A DNA stretch of 64,000 nucleotides from Anaerostipes sp. Its GTDB lineage: Bacteria; Bacillota; Clostridia; Lachnospirales; Lachnospiraceae. Position 1 is the stretch's first letter. Every line of letters begins with the position of its first letter. A program made the translations under genes and the position numbers. Below, in pieces: positions 8,354-16,250 of this stretch. Where the stretch lies: assembly GCA_028704435.1 (NCBI GenBank), contig JAQWFL010000016.1, positions 1 to 64,000 on the forward strand. The letters are read 5' to 3'. The notes under the pieces are model-generated. The model was not told where the DNA came from, ran no database searches, and saw nothing but the letters and a program-made list of their open reading frames with translations.

Positions 8354-8812
8354 GTGGAAGAAAGAAAATACAATTTTTTAAACAAGACATTCAATGTTCA
8401 TTATGAAGGTGTCACAGAGGAAGAACTGAAAACATTATCCTATTATTATAGAAAAGAAGAATATCTGACAAAGGGGCAATATCATCGGATGAATACATTC
8501 CTATTTGGAGATGTAGCTACCGATCAGACAGAGATTACAGATTATCTTGAAGATGAAGATGCTCGTTTTGAACAGAGGGTTACAACAGAAATGCTTCTGA
8601 AGGAATTGTTTTCAGTTCTTAATGAAAAAGAGAAAACTGTGATAGAGGCGACGGTATTAAATGGTCATACGATGGAAACAGCAGGGAAACAACTCGGAGT
8701 AAGTACCAGGCAGGCGAAAAGGTACAAAAAGAGTGGTTTAGATAAACTGCTGATTCAGATTAAGAAGTTGGGTTTTGAGAATTATAATGAAGCAGTAGAG
8801 CAGCTACTGTAA
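8354..8812 (+). CDS. Sigma-factor-like protein with C-terminal sigma-70 region 4 type HTH
   Basis: LNEKEKTVIEATVLNGHTMETAGKQLGVSTRQAKRYKKSGLDKL; RBS cggaggt before GTG 8354. Confidence 0.65.
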   Translation: MEERKYNFLNKTFNVHYEGVTEEELKTLSYYYRKEEYLTKGQYHRMNTFLFGDVATDQTEITDYLEDEDARFEQRVTTEMLLKELFSVLNEKEKTVIEATVLNGHTMETAGKQLGVSTRQAKRYKKSGLDKLLIQIKKLGFENYNEAVEQLL

Positions 8813-8820
8813 ATAAAGGA

Positions 8821-8855
8821 GGGACTTCCTATATAGTTGTAGGAGGTCCCTTGTC
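8821..8855 (+). terminator. Intrinsic terminator
   Basis: gggacttcct ... aggaggtccc + ttgtctt. Confidence 0.7.
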
Positions 8856-8858
8856 TTG

Positions 8859-9182
8859 TTAAACAATCAGTTTCTTTAGGGATTTTATTACTGTTGGACT
8901 CATAGTTGTAATTCCCATAATAGAAATGGACAAAAATGCAAAAATTACTATACTATTATACTCTTCTCGGACATATTGGGTAAAGTTCTGATCCATTGCA
9001 TCTAATTTCTCAGAAGTATTTAAATCAGTTGCATTTTCAATCAAATGATTTTTCTTATCATATTTATTTTTGGATACGTCATTCAATTTATTAACGGTAT
9101 CAGTTAGTTTTTTAGAAACAGCATCTGATTGTAAATTGTAAAAAGTTACATTATTTGATTCGGTTGTAATTGGGTTTGGCAT
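8859..9182 (-). CDS. Small protein with predicted C-terminal transmembrane helix
   Basis: MPNPITTESNN...YNSIVIFAFLSISIMGITTMSPTVIKSLKKLIV; RBS aaaggagg; paralogue at 23188..23502. Confidence 0.7.
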   Translation of the reverse strand: MPNPITTESNNVTFYNLQSDAVSKKLTDTVNKLNDVSKNKYDKKNHLIENATDLNTSEKLDAMDQNFTQYVREEYNSIVIFAFLSISIMGITTMSPTVIKSLKKLIV

Positions 9183-9253
9183 ATTGTTCCTCCTTTTGCT
9201 GGACAATGGTAATTGACATTTGTTTTTTCTGGTCTTATCATACAACTATAGAA

Positions 9254-9323
9254 AAGACATATCAATCTGTGAAAGTGTCTGTTTTAAACAGCGCATGTGA
9301 TGTAAAAGACATATTTATCTGTG
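9254..9323. promoter_or_regulatory. Divergent intergenic region with ~20-bp direct repeats 50 bp apart
   Basis: aaaagacatatcaatctgtga (9254) and aaaagacatatttatctgtga (9304); region also resembles the duplicate at 23545-23645. Confidence 0.55.
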
Positions 9324-9332
9324 AGGTGGATT

Positions 9333-10145
9333 ATGGGATTTCAGTATTTAGATAATGAAAGTATAGAAAAATTCAATTGTAGATTATGGAATTTAATGAG
9401 AAAGAAAAAAATAGAGAAAGCAAAAGATTTGGCATATAAGTTGTACAATGCAGGATATGACCTGGTTACTAAAAACGAAGAAGACTTTGATGGAGAAATT
9501 GCTGTAAATAATATTGCAAAAAGGATTCAGGTGCACCTAAATTCAGAAGATATACAAAAACTCCAGAGCAGATTTATAATGGCTTATTGTGATTTTTTTG
9601 GCTGTTCAGCAGATTATCTGTTAGGAAGAACATTAATCGAAAGTAATAATCCTGATACAAAGCATTTTTGCGAGGTAACAGGGTTATCAGAGAAAGCCAC
9701 TAAAAGAATGATAGAAGAATTACCTAGTGATATAAAAGCTGATTTAATGGGCTTTTGGTCTGATATGTTAGATAGTAATATATTTTACGAGCTGCCATAT
9801 GAATATCATAAAATGTGTTATGAACTAGGACAATATTACACTGCACATAATAGGATAGATGAAATCAATAAGGCCTCAAGAGAGATGTCAGATTCAGAAG
9901 TCTTTGTGTCCACCTGGAGAACGATGATGGAAGATAATTATTTAAAAGAAGCAGAACCACATGCGGGCGCATATTATCTGCATATGAATAATATCCTCAA
10001 TAATATGACGGAGTATCTTGAACTGTTTGCAAAAAAGTACATTGAGACTAATCAAAGAGAAATAGATGGTTATTTCTTTGAAAAACTTCATGAAAAAATG
10101 GAAAAAGTAAGATGGAGCTTTAGTGAACAAATTGATGAAAAATAG
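9333..10145 (+). CDS. HTH-like regulator, paralogue of 23649..24440
   Basis: SEDIQKLQSRFIMAYCDFFGCSADYLLGRT is HTH-associated C-terminal style sequence; strong identity to ORF 23649. Confidence 0.65.
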   Translation: MGFQYLDNESIEKFNCRLWNLMRKKKIEKAKDLAYKLYNAGYDLVTKNEEDFDGEIAVNNIAKRIQVHLNSEDIQKLQSRFIMAYCDFFGCSADYLLGRTLIESNNPDTKHFCEVTGLSEKATKRMIEELPSDIKADLMGFWSDMLDSNIFYELPYEYHKMCYELGQYYTAHNRIDEINKASREMSDSEVFVSTWRTMMEDNYLKEAEPHAGAYYLHMNNILNNMTEYLELFAKKYIETNQREIDGYFFEKLHEKMEKVRWSFSEQIDEK

Positions 10146-10263
10146 AAGAGATTTATGGTTATCATAAGTTCCGTTTCATGATAGAATAAGAAGGTAGCCA
10201 ATACGGCAATGATTTAAGCAACTGAGAAGCTTGAAACATGGAATGAAAACTAAAAACCTCCTA

Positions 10264-10292
10264 TTGACAAAAAGTACCCAATAAGGTACAAT
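10264..10292 (+). promoter_or_regulatory. Sigma70-type promoter with palindromic operator in spacer
   Basis: TTGACA (10264-10269) N17 TACAAT (10287-10292); gtacc caataa ggtac at 10274-10289. Confidence 0.75.
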
Positions 10293-10323
10293 ACAAATGT
10301 AGGAAACGACAGGAGATGAATAT

Positions 10324-10590
10324 ATGGGAAATACAAATAATCCATTAGAAGATCTTCAGCTGTTAACTCGTGACAATGTGATCGAAAAATATCTTGAAGT
10401 TAGAAAAGAGAAAGATATAACACAGGCAGCATTGGCAAAAACCGCAAAGATTTCTCGCCCGAATGTAGCAAGATTTGAAAGTGGAGAATATAATCCAACT
10501 TTAGGTTACTTGGTCAAATTGGCATATGCTATGGACATGGAACTTGACATCAGACTGGTTGAGAGAACAGCTGCGGAAAAGAAACAATGA
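10324..10590 (+). CDS. XRE HTH protein, HigA antitoxin-like
   Basis: KDITQAALAKTAKISRPNVARFESGEYNPTLGYLVKLAYAMDMELDIRLV. Confidence 0.8.
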   Translation: MGNTNNPLEDLQLLTRDNVIEKYLEVRKEKDITQAALAKTAKISRPNVARFESGEYNPTLGYLVKLAYAMDMELDIRLVERTAAEKKQ

Positions 10591-10753
10591 AAAATGAGGG
10601 AAATCCAAATGGAGTTTTTTTGGAGTTTAAAACCTTATTTTTACCAAGAAATACACGAAATTCATGCTAAATTATGAAATAAATAACGCTATATGCGTTG
10701 AAAAGAGGCGATACGGTACGGTATCCGCTGAGGAGTTCGAATAACGGATAAAA

Positions 10754-10790
10754 AACCTCGGATGCCCGTTTTATGCGGGTTTCCGAGGTT
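10754..10790. terminator. Strong hairpin
   Basis: aacctcgga tgcccg ttttat gcgggt ttccgaggtt. Confidence 0.6.
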
Positions 10791-10801
10791 CCTTTATGCC
10801 C

Positions 10802-10822
10802 AATGGCTCTACTTTGACTCTA
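10802..10822 (+). repeat. Candidate att repeat L: aatggctctactttgactcta
   Basis: 18/21 match to 20058-20078, first 10 bp identical; overlaps stop codon of EcsC-like gene. Confidence 0.5.
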
Positions 10823-11560
10823 TTTAATAAAGTCGGTTGAATTTATGTCTGATTCAACAATAGGTATTTCTTCGCCTTTTGGTGTACTTTTATTTGGTGC
10901 ATCTGAAGGCATTTCTTTTTTTATGAAAATAGTATATGCATTTCGGGCTATTATGTTGGTAGAGCCAATGTCTATTGCGCCACCAATAATACCACCTGCA
11001 ACAGGTACTAATTTTACAAGATTTACTGCGCCTTTTGTTCCAAATCTAGTTATAAGCCTGAACCCTACTTTTTGATTGATTGAAGTCAAAACCTTTCCAG
11101 GTACTTTATTTATTGCTGAAATCGCAATTTTTTCACCTACTTTGATACCAGTTTGTTTCAGAACATCTGCAATGGCTGAACCAGTTAAGCAGGCATATGC
11201 CAGTGTTTGTACTTGATCAGATTGAATATCAAAATCGCCCATATATGCAATAGCTGCCACCATACGAAGCTGTACATACAGGACACTGCTTACGTTTGCT
11301 GGGATTGCAACAGGTAATGTAATTATGCCACCTAATCCTGTAATAAACCCAGAAGTACCGCATTTGGCAATTTGATATTTTGTCAATTCTTTTGCAGCTT
11401 TTTTAGGGGAATTGTTTTTAAGCAGATAATCATTTGCAAGTGCATCAACAGGCTTGCTGACTTTAGGAATACCGTTTAATACTTTTCCATATAGTTCATC
11501 AAGAACGGTTACCATTTGTTTTTCATCTAATTTTTGTTTCACTGTTATTTTCCTCCACAT
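10820..11560 (-). CDS. EcsC-family-like protein
   Basis: TGLGGIITLPVAIPANVSSVLYVQLRMVAAIAYMGDFD ... VGFRLITRFGTKGAVNLVKLVPVAGGIIGGAIDIGSTNIIARNA resembles EcsC family. Confidence 0.75.
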   Translation of the reverse strand: MWRKITVKQKLDEKQMVTVLDELYGKVLNGIPKVSKPVDALANDYLLKNNSPKKAAKELTKYQIAKCGTSGFITGLGGIITLPVAIPANVSSVLYVQLRMVAAIAYMGDFDIQSDQVQTLAYACLTGSAIADVLKQTGIKVGEKIAISAINKVPGKVLTSINQKVGFRLITRFGTKGAVNLVKLVPVAGGIIGGAIDIGSTNIIARNAYTIFIKKEMPSDAPNKSTPKGEEIPIVESDINSTDFIK

Positions 11561-11633
11561 AAAATAATGATTACAAAATAGGAATTGTAATTTTCACGAG
11601 TACCAATTTGATTATGACATTAAAAATAGATGA

Positions 11634-12101
11634 TTACTTTCTGTTGTATGTGACATAAGTATAAGATGGTTCTTCATAAAACGTGTTTATTATTTCTTTA
11701 GAAAATGCATCCTCTGAAAAATCTGGAAAGTAAGTATCACCTTTTATTTCCGCATCAATTTCTGTTACATACATTTTTTCAACTAATGGTAAAGCTTCTT
11801 CATACAAGCGAGCACCCCCAGAAATGTAAATATCATTGTCACCAGCCATTTGTATTGCTTCATTCAATGATGTCGCTGTTAGACAATTATCATCATCAAA
11901 ATTTTTTGTGGTTGATACTACAATTGTGGTTCTATTAGGTAATGGTCTACCTATTTCTTCGTAAGAACGTCTTCCCATAATTACTACATTTCCAGTAGTC
12001 AATTCTTTGAACCTTTTCTGCTCACCCTTAATTTTCCAAGGAATGCAGCCTTTATTGCCAATTACTTGATTTTTTGCATATGCAACAATTAGTGCAATCA
12101 T
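11634..12101 (-). CDS. Dihydrofolate reductase (mobile, possible trimethoprim-resistance type)
   Basis: MIALIVAYAKNQVIGNKGCIPWKIKGEQKRFKELTTGNVVIMGRRSYEEIGRPLPNRTTIVVS..ISGGARLYEEALPLVEKMYVTEID. Confidence 0.95.
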   Translation of the reverse strand: MIALIVAYAKNQVIGNKGCIPWKIKGEQKRFKELTTGNVVIMGRRSYEEIGRPLPNRTTIVVSTTKNFDDDNCLTATSLNEAIQMAGDNDIYISGGARLYEEALPLVEKMYVTEIDAEIKGDTYFPDFSEDAFSKEIINTFYEEPSYTYVTYNRK

Positions 12102-12124
12102 TTTCTACCTCCTGTAACATACTC

Positions 12125-12610
12125 TTATTTGTTTTCGTTTCTTCGGGTTCTCAGAGCTTTTGTTGTCTGTTCGGCAGACAAACGCGGATAGCTTTGCTTC
12201 CACTCATTGTAATAAGCCATAGCTTCTGTTAATTTATCTGGCGAAACATCTTGTACTTTCTGATATTCTTTAGACCACGATTCCAGATTGTTGGAAGCAG
12301 TGGAAAATCTATCTTTAAATTTCAAATAAAATTGTCCATCTACTTCAGCAGGAATAAGCCCATATTCTTCTTCTAAATAAAATAATGCATGCATGACTCC
12401 AACATAAGAATCCAAATTGGGGTTGGATAGGGCAAATGGACTAACATCTAATGCCAATGCAATCTTTTTAATCTGTTTATCAGAAGGGGTTCTATTTCCT
12501 AATTCATAGTTTCTTATTGCTGGTTCACTCATTCCAGCACGTATAGCTACTTCTTTTTGAGAAAGGTTCTTCTCAAGTCGATATTTCTTTATCTTTTCAC
12601 CTATTGTCAT
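12125..12610 (-). CDS. XRE-family regulator
   Basis: IGEKIKKYRLEKNLSQKEVAIRAGMSEPAIRNYELGNRTPSDKQIKKIALALDVS. Confidence 0.9.
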   Translation of the reverse strand: MTIGEKIKKYRLEKNLSQKEVAIRAGMSEPAIRNYELGNRTPSDKQIKKIALALDVSPFALSNPNLDSYVGVMHALFYLEEEYGLIPAEVDGQFYLKFKDRFSTASNNLESWSKEYQKVQDVSPDKLTEAMAYYNEWKQSYPRLSAEQTTKALRTRRNENK

Positions 12611-12683
12611 GGATAACTCCTCCTACTTCAAAGTAGATAAATAAAAACATTATGTGTATCTGAAAACAATTATATCACATACC

Positions 12684-12762
12684 GTTCAGAAATGAAACGA
12701 AAACTATTGACGGTTCACAAACGAACTGATAAGATAAAAACACAAACAGTTCGAAATCGAAC
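12684..12762. promoter_or_regulatory. Divergent promoter/operator: TTGACG-N17-TAAGAT with three gttc-n(6/7)-gaac palindromes
   Basis: gttcagaaatgaaac 12684-12698; gttcacaaacgaac 12713-12726; gttcgaaatcgaac 12749-12762; -35 12707-12712, -10 12730-12735. Confidence 0.75.
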
Positions 12763-12783
12763 TGAAAAGAGAGGAGGATGAAT

Positions 12784-12975
12784 ATGGAGGATACGATGAA
12801 AATGTATGTCACCGCAGACGAAGTTGCAGAATTGCTTGGAGTATCCAGAGGTTATGCCTATAAGGTGATTCGGGGGCTGAATGACGAATTGAAAGCACAA
12901 GGGTTCAGAGTGATTTCGGGGAAAGTTCCTACAAAATATTTTCAAGAAAAATTTTATGGAATGGTACTTGCGTAA
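12784..12975 (+). CDS. xis: Excisionase-like HTH protein
   Basis: MYVTADEVAELLGVSRGYAYKVIRGLNDELKAQGFRVISGKVPTKYFQEKFYG directly upstream of integrase. Confidence 0.8.
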   Translation: MEDTMKMYVTADEVAELLGVSRGYAYKVIRGLNDELKAQGFRVISGKVPTKYFQEKFYGMVLA

Positions 12976-13002
12976 TAATGCTAACGGAGAGGAGATGATA
13001 GG

Positions 13003-14061
13003 ATGCCAGCTTCAAGAGATGGTAAGTTGTGGCGTAGCCAGTTCTATTATGAGGACTGGCAGGGAGTACGCCATAAAAAGAACAAAAGGGGCTTCAAGAC
13101 CAAAGGAGAAGCCGAAGAATGGGAAAGGAATTTCCGACAGCAACAGCAGAAAGATTTAGATATCAACTTTGAAAATTTTGTGGAGATTTATTTTGAAGAT
13201 ATGGAAAATCGTCTGCGAGAAAGCACAATTATCAATAAACGATATGTGTTTGATTTGAAAGTAACGCCCTATTTCAAAAATAAGAAAATGTATGAGATTA
13301 AGACTGCAGATGTTAGAGCGTGGCAGAATTTGTTGATGAAAAAGGGCTATGCGCCAACATATCTCAAGAGCATCAATAATCAGTTAGCGGCACTTTTCAA
13401 TTATGCAGTGAAGTATTATGACTTGAGAGATAATCCTTGCAGAAAAGCAGGGAGTATCGGGAAGAGTAGGGCGGATGAAATGGAGTTTTGGACAAAGCAG
13501 GAATTCAAGGAGTTTTTGCCGTCTATGGATGGTAAACCAGAAGCAAGAATGGCGTTTCTCATTTTGTATTGGACAGGCATGAGGATAGGCGAATTGCTGG
13601 CACTCACGTATGAGGACGTTGACTTAGAAAAACGAATAATCACAATTAGCAAGTCATTTCAGCGTATCAAGGGTAAAGATATGGTGACACCGCCTAAGAC
13701 ACCAAAGAGCAACCGTAAAGTGACAATACCATCATTTCTGGTGGAGGAATTAAAGGAATATTGTAGCGTTCTGTATGGTATCACTGCAAAGGAAAGAATG
13801 TTTCGTTTTACAAAATCTTTTATGGAACATGAGATTGTAAGAGGGATAAAGGAAACTGGTGTGAAGCGTATTCGCTTGCATGATCTTAGGCATTCACACG
13901 CTTCATTGCTTGTGGAGATGGGTTTTCAGCCATTGGCAATCGCAGATCGATTGAGGCACGAGAAAATTGAAACAACATTGAGCACTTATTCACATTTATA
14001 CCCAAACAAACAGGCAGAATTGGCAGAACGATTGGAGCTTGCCAATGGAGAGGAGGACTAA
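13003..14061 (+). CDS. int: Tyrosine recombinase/integrase, apparently intact
   Basis: AP2-like N-terminus, TGMRIGELLAL (Arg I), HDLRHSHASLL, RHEKIETTLSTYSHLYP (catalytic Tyr). Confidence 0.95.
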   Translation: MPASRDGKLWRSQFYYEDWQGVRHKKNKRGFKTKGEAEEWERNFRQQQQKDLDINFENFVEIYFEDMENRLRESTIINKRYVFDLKVTPYFKNKKMYEIKTADVRAWQNLLMKKGYAPTYLKSINNQLAALFNYAVKYYDLRDNPCRKAGSIGKSRADEMEFWTKQEFKEFLPSMDGKPEARMAFLILYWTGMRIGELLALTYEDVDLEKRIITISKSFQRIKGKDMVTPPKTPKSNRKVTIPSFLVEELKEYCSVLYGITAKERMFRFTKSFMEHEIVRGIKETGVKRIRLHDLRHSHASLLVEMGFQPLAIADRLRHEKIETTLSTYSHLYPNKQAELAERLELANGEED

Positions 14062-14063
14062 CC

Positions 14064-14453
14064 ATGAGTGGAGTTCATAAATATCCTACAATCAGCTTTC
14101 GCATATCTCCGAGAGAACGAGATGAAATAGAAGCAAAGATTATAGCAAGTGGAATGACAAAGAAAGATTATTTTGTCCGTTCCTGCATTTATAACAGAGT
14201 ATGCGTAGTGGGGAAGAAAGAACTGATTTATAAGCTGGTAGAAGAATTAAAGAATATGCAAATCAATATTTCAGATGTGGTAAGTCAATTTGAACAGCAG
14301 GAAATTTTATTATCAGACGAGGGATTGGAGCAGATGCGAAATGATTGTCTGGATATACTGAAAGCTATTTTATGGATGTTAGACGGAGCAAAATATCTCT
14401 GGCAGGGTACAGAGAATACCAAAGAAAAAAGTCCTGACAGCGGTAACTGTTAG
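14064..14453 (+). CDS. RHH/MobC-like mobilization accessory protein
   Basis: ISFRISPRERDEIEAKIIASGMTKKDYFVRSCIYN resembles MobC/relaxosome RHH proteins. Confidence 0.7.
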   Translation: MSGVHKYPTISFRISPRERDEIEAKIIASGMTKKDYFVRSCIYNRVCVVGKKELIYKLVEELKNMQINISDVVSQFEQQEILLSDEGLEQMRNDCLDILKAILWMLDGAKYLWQGTENTKEKSPDSGNC

Positions 14454-14458
14454 GACTT
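14429..14458 (+). terminator. Stem-loop overlapping MobC-like stop codon
   Basis: aagtcctgacag cggtaa ctgttaggactt. Confidence 0.5.
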
Positions 14459-14544
14459 CTGATAACTGGTAAATCTCTGTTATCTATGTATTCACAAGAT
14501 AAGTATAGCAGAGGTTTTCCAGAGTATCAATTACGAAAATACGA

Positions 14545-15537
14545 ATGGAGGACTTTATGGAAGAACAGAAAATAGAATTGAAGTTAATCAGAATGTCAGA
14601 AGTGCAATCACAAGAAATTGAATGGCTATGGTTTCCCTTTATCCCTTATGGAAAACTGACAATCATTCAAGGCGATCCTGGGGATGGCAAGACAACACTT
14701 GTACTGAATATAGCAGCTAAGTTATCCAATGGGATAGGACTAGATGAGAATATGAAGCTGTCAGAGCCTATGAATATCATATACCAGACCGCAGAGGATG
14801 GACTAGCCGATACTGTAAAGCCAAGACTTGAGTTAGCAGGAGCAGATTGTGAACGGATTGCAGTTATTGATGAAAGCGAAAAATCTCTTTCCATGATAGA
14901 CGAGAGACTAGAAGAAGCCATAGTTAGAACAAAGGCAAGGTTACTGATTTTAGACCCTATACAAGCCTATCTGGGTGGTGGAATGGATATGAACAGAGCT
15001 AATGAAGCAAGGGATATGACAAAGAAGCTGGGACTTCTTGCTGAGAAGTATCAATGTGCCATTGTCCTTATCGGTCACATGAACAAAGCCGCAGGAAATA
15101 AAGCTGCATATAGAGGAATGGGTTCGATAGATTTCTTTGCAGTAGCGAGAAGTGTTCTATTGGTCGGCAGAGTGGAAGGGCAGCCCAACACCAGAGCGGT
15201 TATACAGATAAAAAATAACCTTGCTGCATTCGGACATCCGAAGGCATTTGAACTGTCAGAAGATGGATTTCATTGGTTAGGGGATTATGAGATTACTGCT
15301 GATGAAGTTTTAGGCGGTCTTGCACCAAAAGCAAATAAATTGGAGCAGGCAAAGCAACTACTTCGAGAACTTGCAGAAACCAACAATGCCATGCAGAGCA
15401 ACGAGATTTTTAATCTTGCAGAGGAAGAAGGAATATCCAAGAGGACACTTGAAAATGCCAAGAAAGAATTAAATATCCGGGCCAAGAAAATCAATAATTC
15501 ATGGTATTGGGAACTTGATATGATACAGGCACAGTAG
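14545..15537 (+). CDS. AAA/RecA-like ATPase (RepA-helicase/AAA_25 type)
   Basis: PYGKLTIIQGDPGDGKTTLVLNIAAKLSNG; RLLILDPIQAYLG; VLIGHMNKAAGNKAAYRGMGSIDFFAVARSVL. Confidence 0.88.
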   Translation: MEDFMEEQKIELKLIRMSEVQSQEIEWLWFPFIPYGKLTIIQGDPGDGKTTLVLNIAAKLSNGIGLDENMKLSEPMNIIYQTAEDGLADTVKPRLELAGADCERIAVIDESEKSLSMIDERLEEAIVRTKARLLILDPIQAYLGGGMDMNRANEARDMTKKLGLLAEKYQCAIVLIGHMNKAAGNKAAYRGMGSIDFFAVARSVLLVGRVEGQPNTRAVIQIKNNLAAFGHPKAFELSEDGFHWLGDYEITADEVLGGLAPKANKLEQAKQLLRELAETNNAMQSNEIFNLAEEEGISKRTLENAKKELNIRAKKINNSWYWELDMIQAQ

Positions 15538-15544
15538 GGAAGAA

Positions 15545-15625
15545 CGCAACAATGCAGACTATATGGAAATTGCGGAGATGAACATTGCAAGGTTGCAAAA
15601 ACTATAGACATTGCGTTGTTGCAGT
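15545..15625 (+). repeat. Iteron-like gcaac/attgc repeat cluster upstream of small mobilization-region gene
   Basis: acgcaacaatgcag, cattgcaaggttgca (15583), cattgcgttgttgca (15609). Confidence 0.4.
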
Positions 15626-15647
15626 CTTGAAAAAGGAGAAAGAGAAA

Positions 15648-16082
15648 ATGAAGAATATACAGATACCAGAAGAACTATTTATTGCACTTGTGAAATATCA
15701 TTTGCTGGATGTAAAGGAGGCAGAGCCAGAGATAAAAAGCGGATTGATGGATAAGATGGATTCCATCTCCATGCGGTTGCTCTACTCCAAATATAAGACC
15801 GCACCTACAGAGGAAGAAAAGCAGAAAGCCAGAAAAGAATATCTGGATAAACGTGGAGTGCCGAACAACTCTCGATGGTGGTTTTTCTTGATGATAATAA
15901 CGAGAGCGTGGCACGCTCCCGTAAAAAGCACCGAAGGAGAATTGTTGAATGTGAAGTCGAAAATGTATTGGGAGATTGGCATGGTTCGTCTTGCATCAGT
16001 GGTAGAAAAAGTGGCTCGGAAACGAGCCGATAAAGTGGGTGTATACGCCCAAGATAAAGAGCAGTGTCATAACAGACTATGA
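15648..16082 (+). CDS. Conserved mobile-element hypothetical protein
   Basis: MKNIQIPEELFIALVKYHLLDVKEAEPEI...; RBS aaaggagaaag. Confidence 0.65.
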   Translation: MKNIQIPEELFIALVKYHLLDVKEAEPEIKSGLMDKMDSISMRLLYSKYKTAPTEEEKQKARKEYLDKRGVPNNSRWWFFLMIITRAWHAPVKSTEGELLNVKSKMYWEIGMVRLASVVEKVARKRADKVGVYAQDKEQCHNRL

Positions 16083-16109
16083 TTTCACAGAGCCCTCGGC
16101 GTATGAAAG

Positions 16110-16229
16110 CGAAATATACCCATCGCACAAACTGCGTTTGTACTAAGGGTATTTCGGAGCGGCTGCCGATAACGGCATAGAATTCGTAAACAGATGCCTA
16201 TGCACCTACTCACAGTGGCAGGAATGCCA
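16110..16229 (+). other. oriT: Candidate oriT: nested inverted repeats just upstream of relaxase gene
   Basis: cgaaatataccc(16110)...acaaac tgc gtttgt(16127-16141)...gggtatttcg(16147-16156); tgccg ataa cggca (16164-16177); tggca ggaa tgcca (16216-16229). Confidence 0.5.
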
Positions 16230-16250
16230 TGACAAAAATACAGAAAAGAG

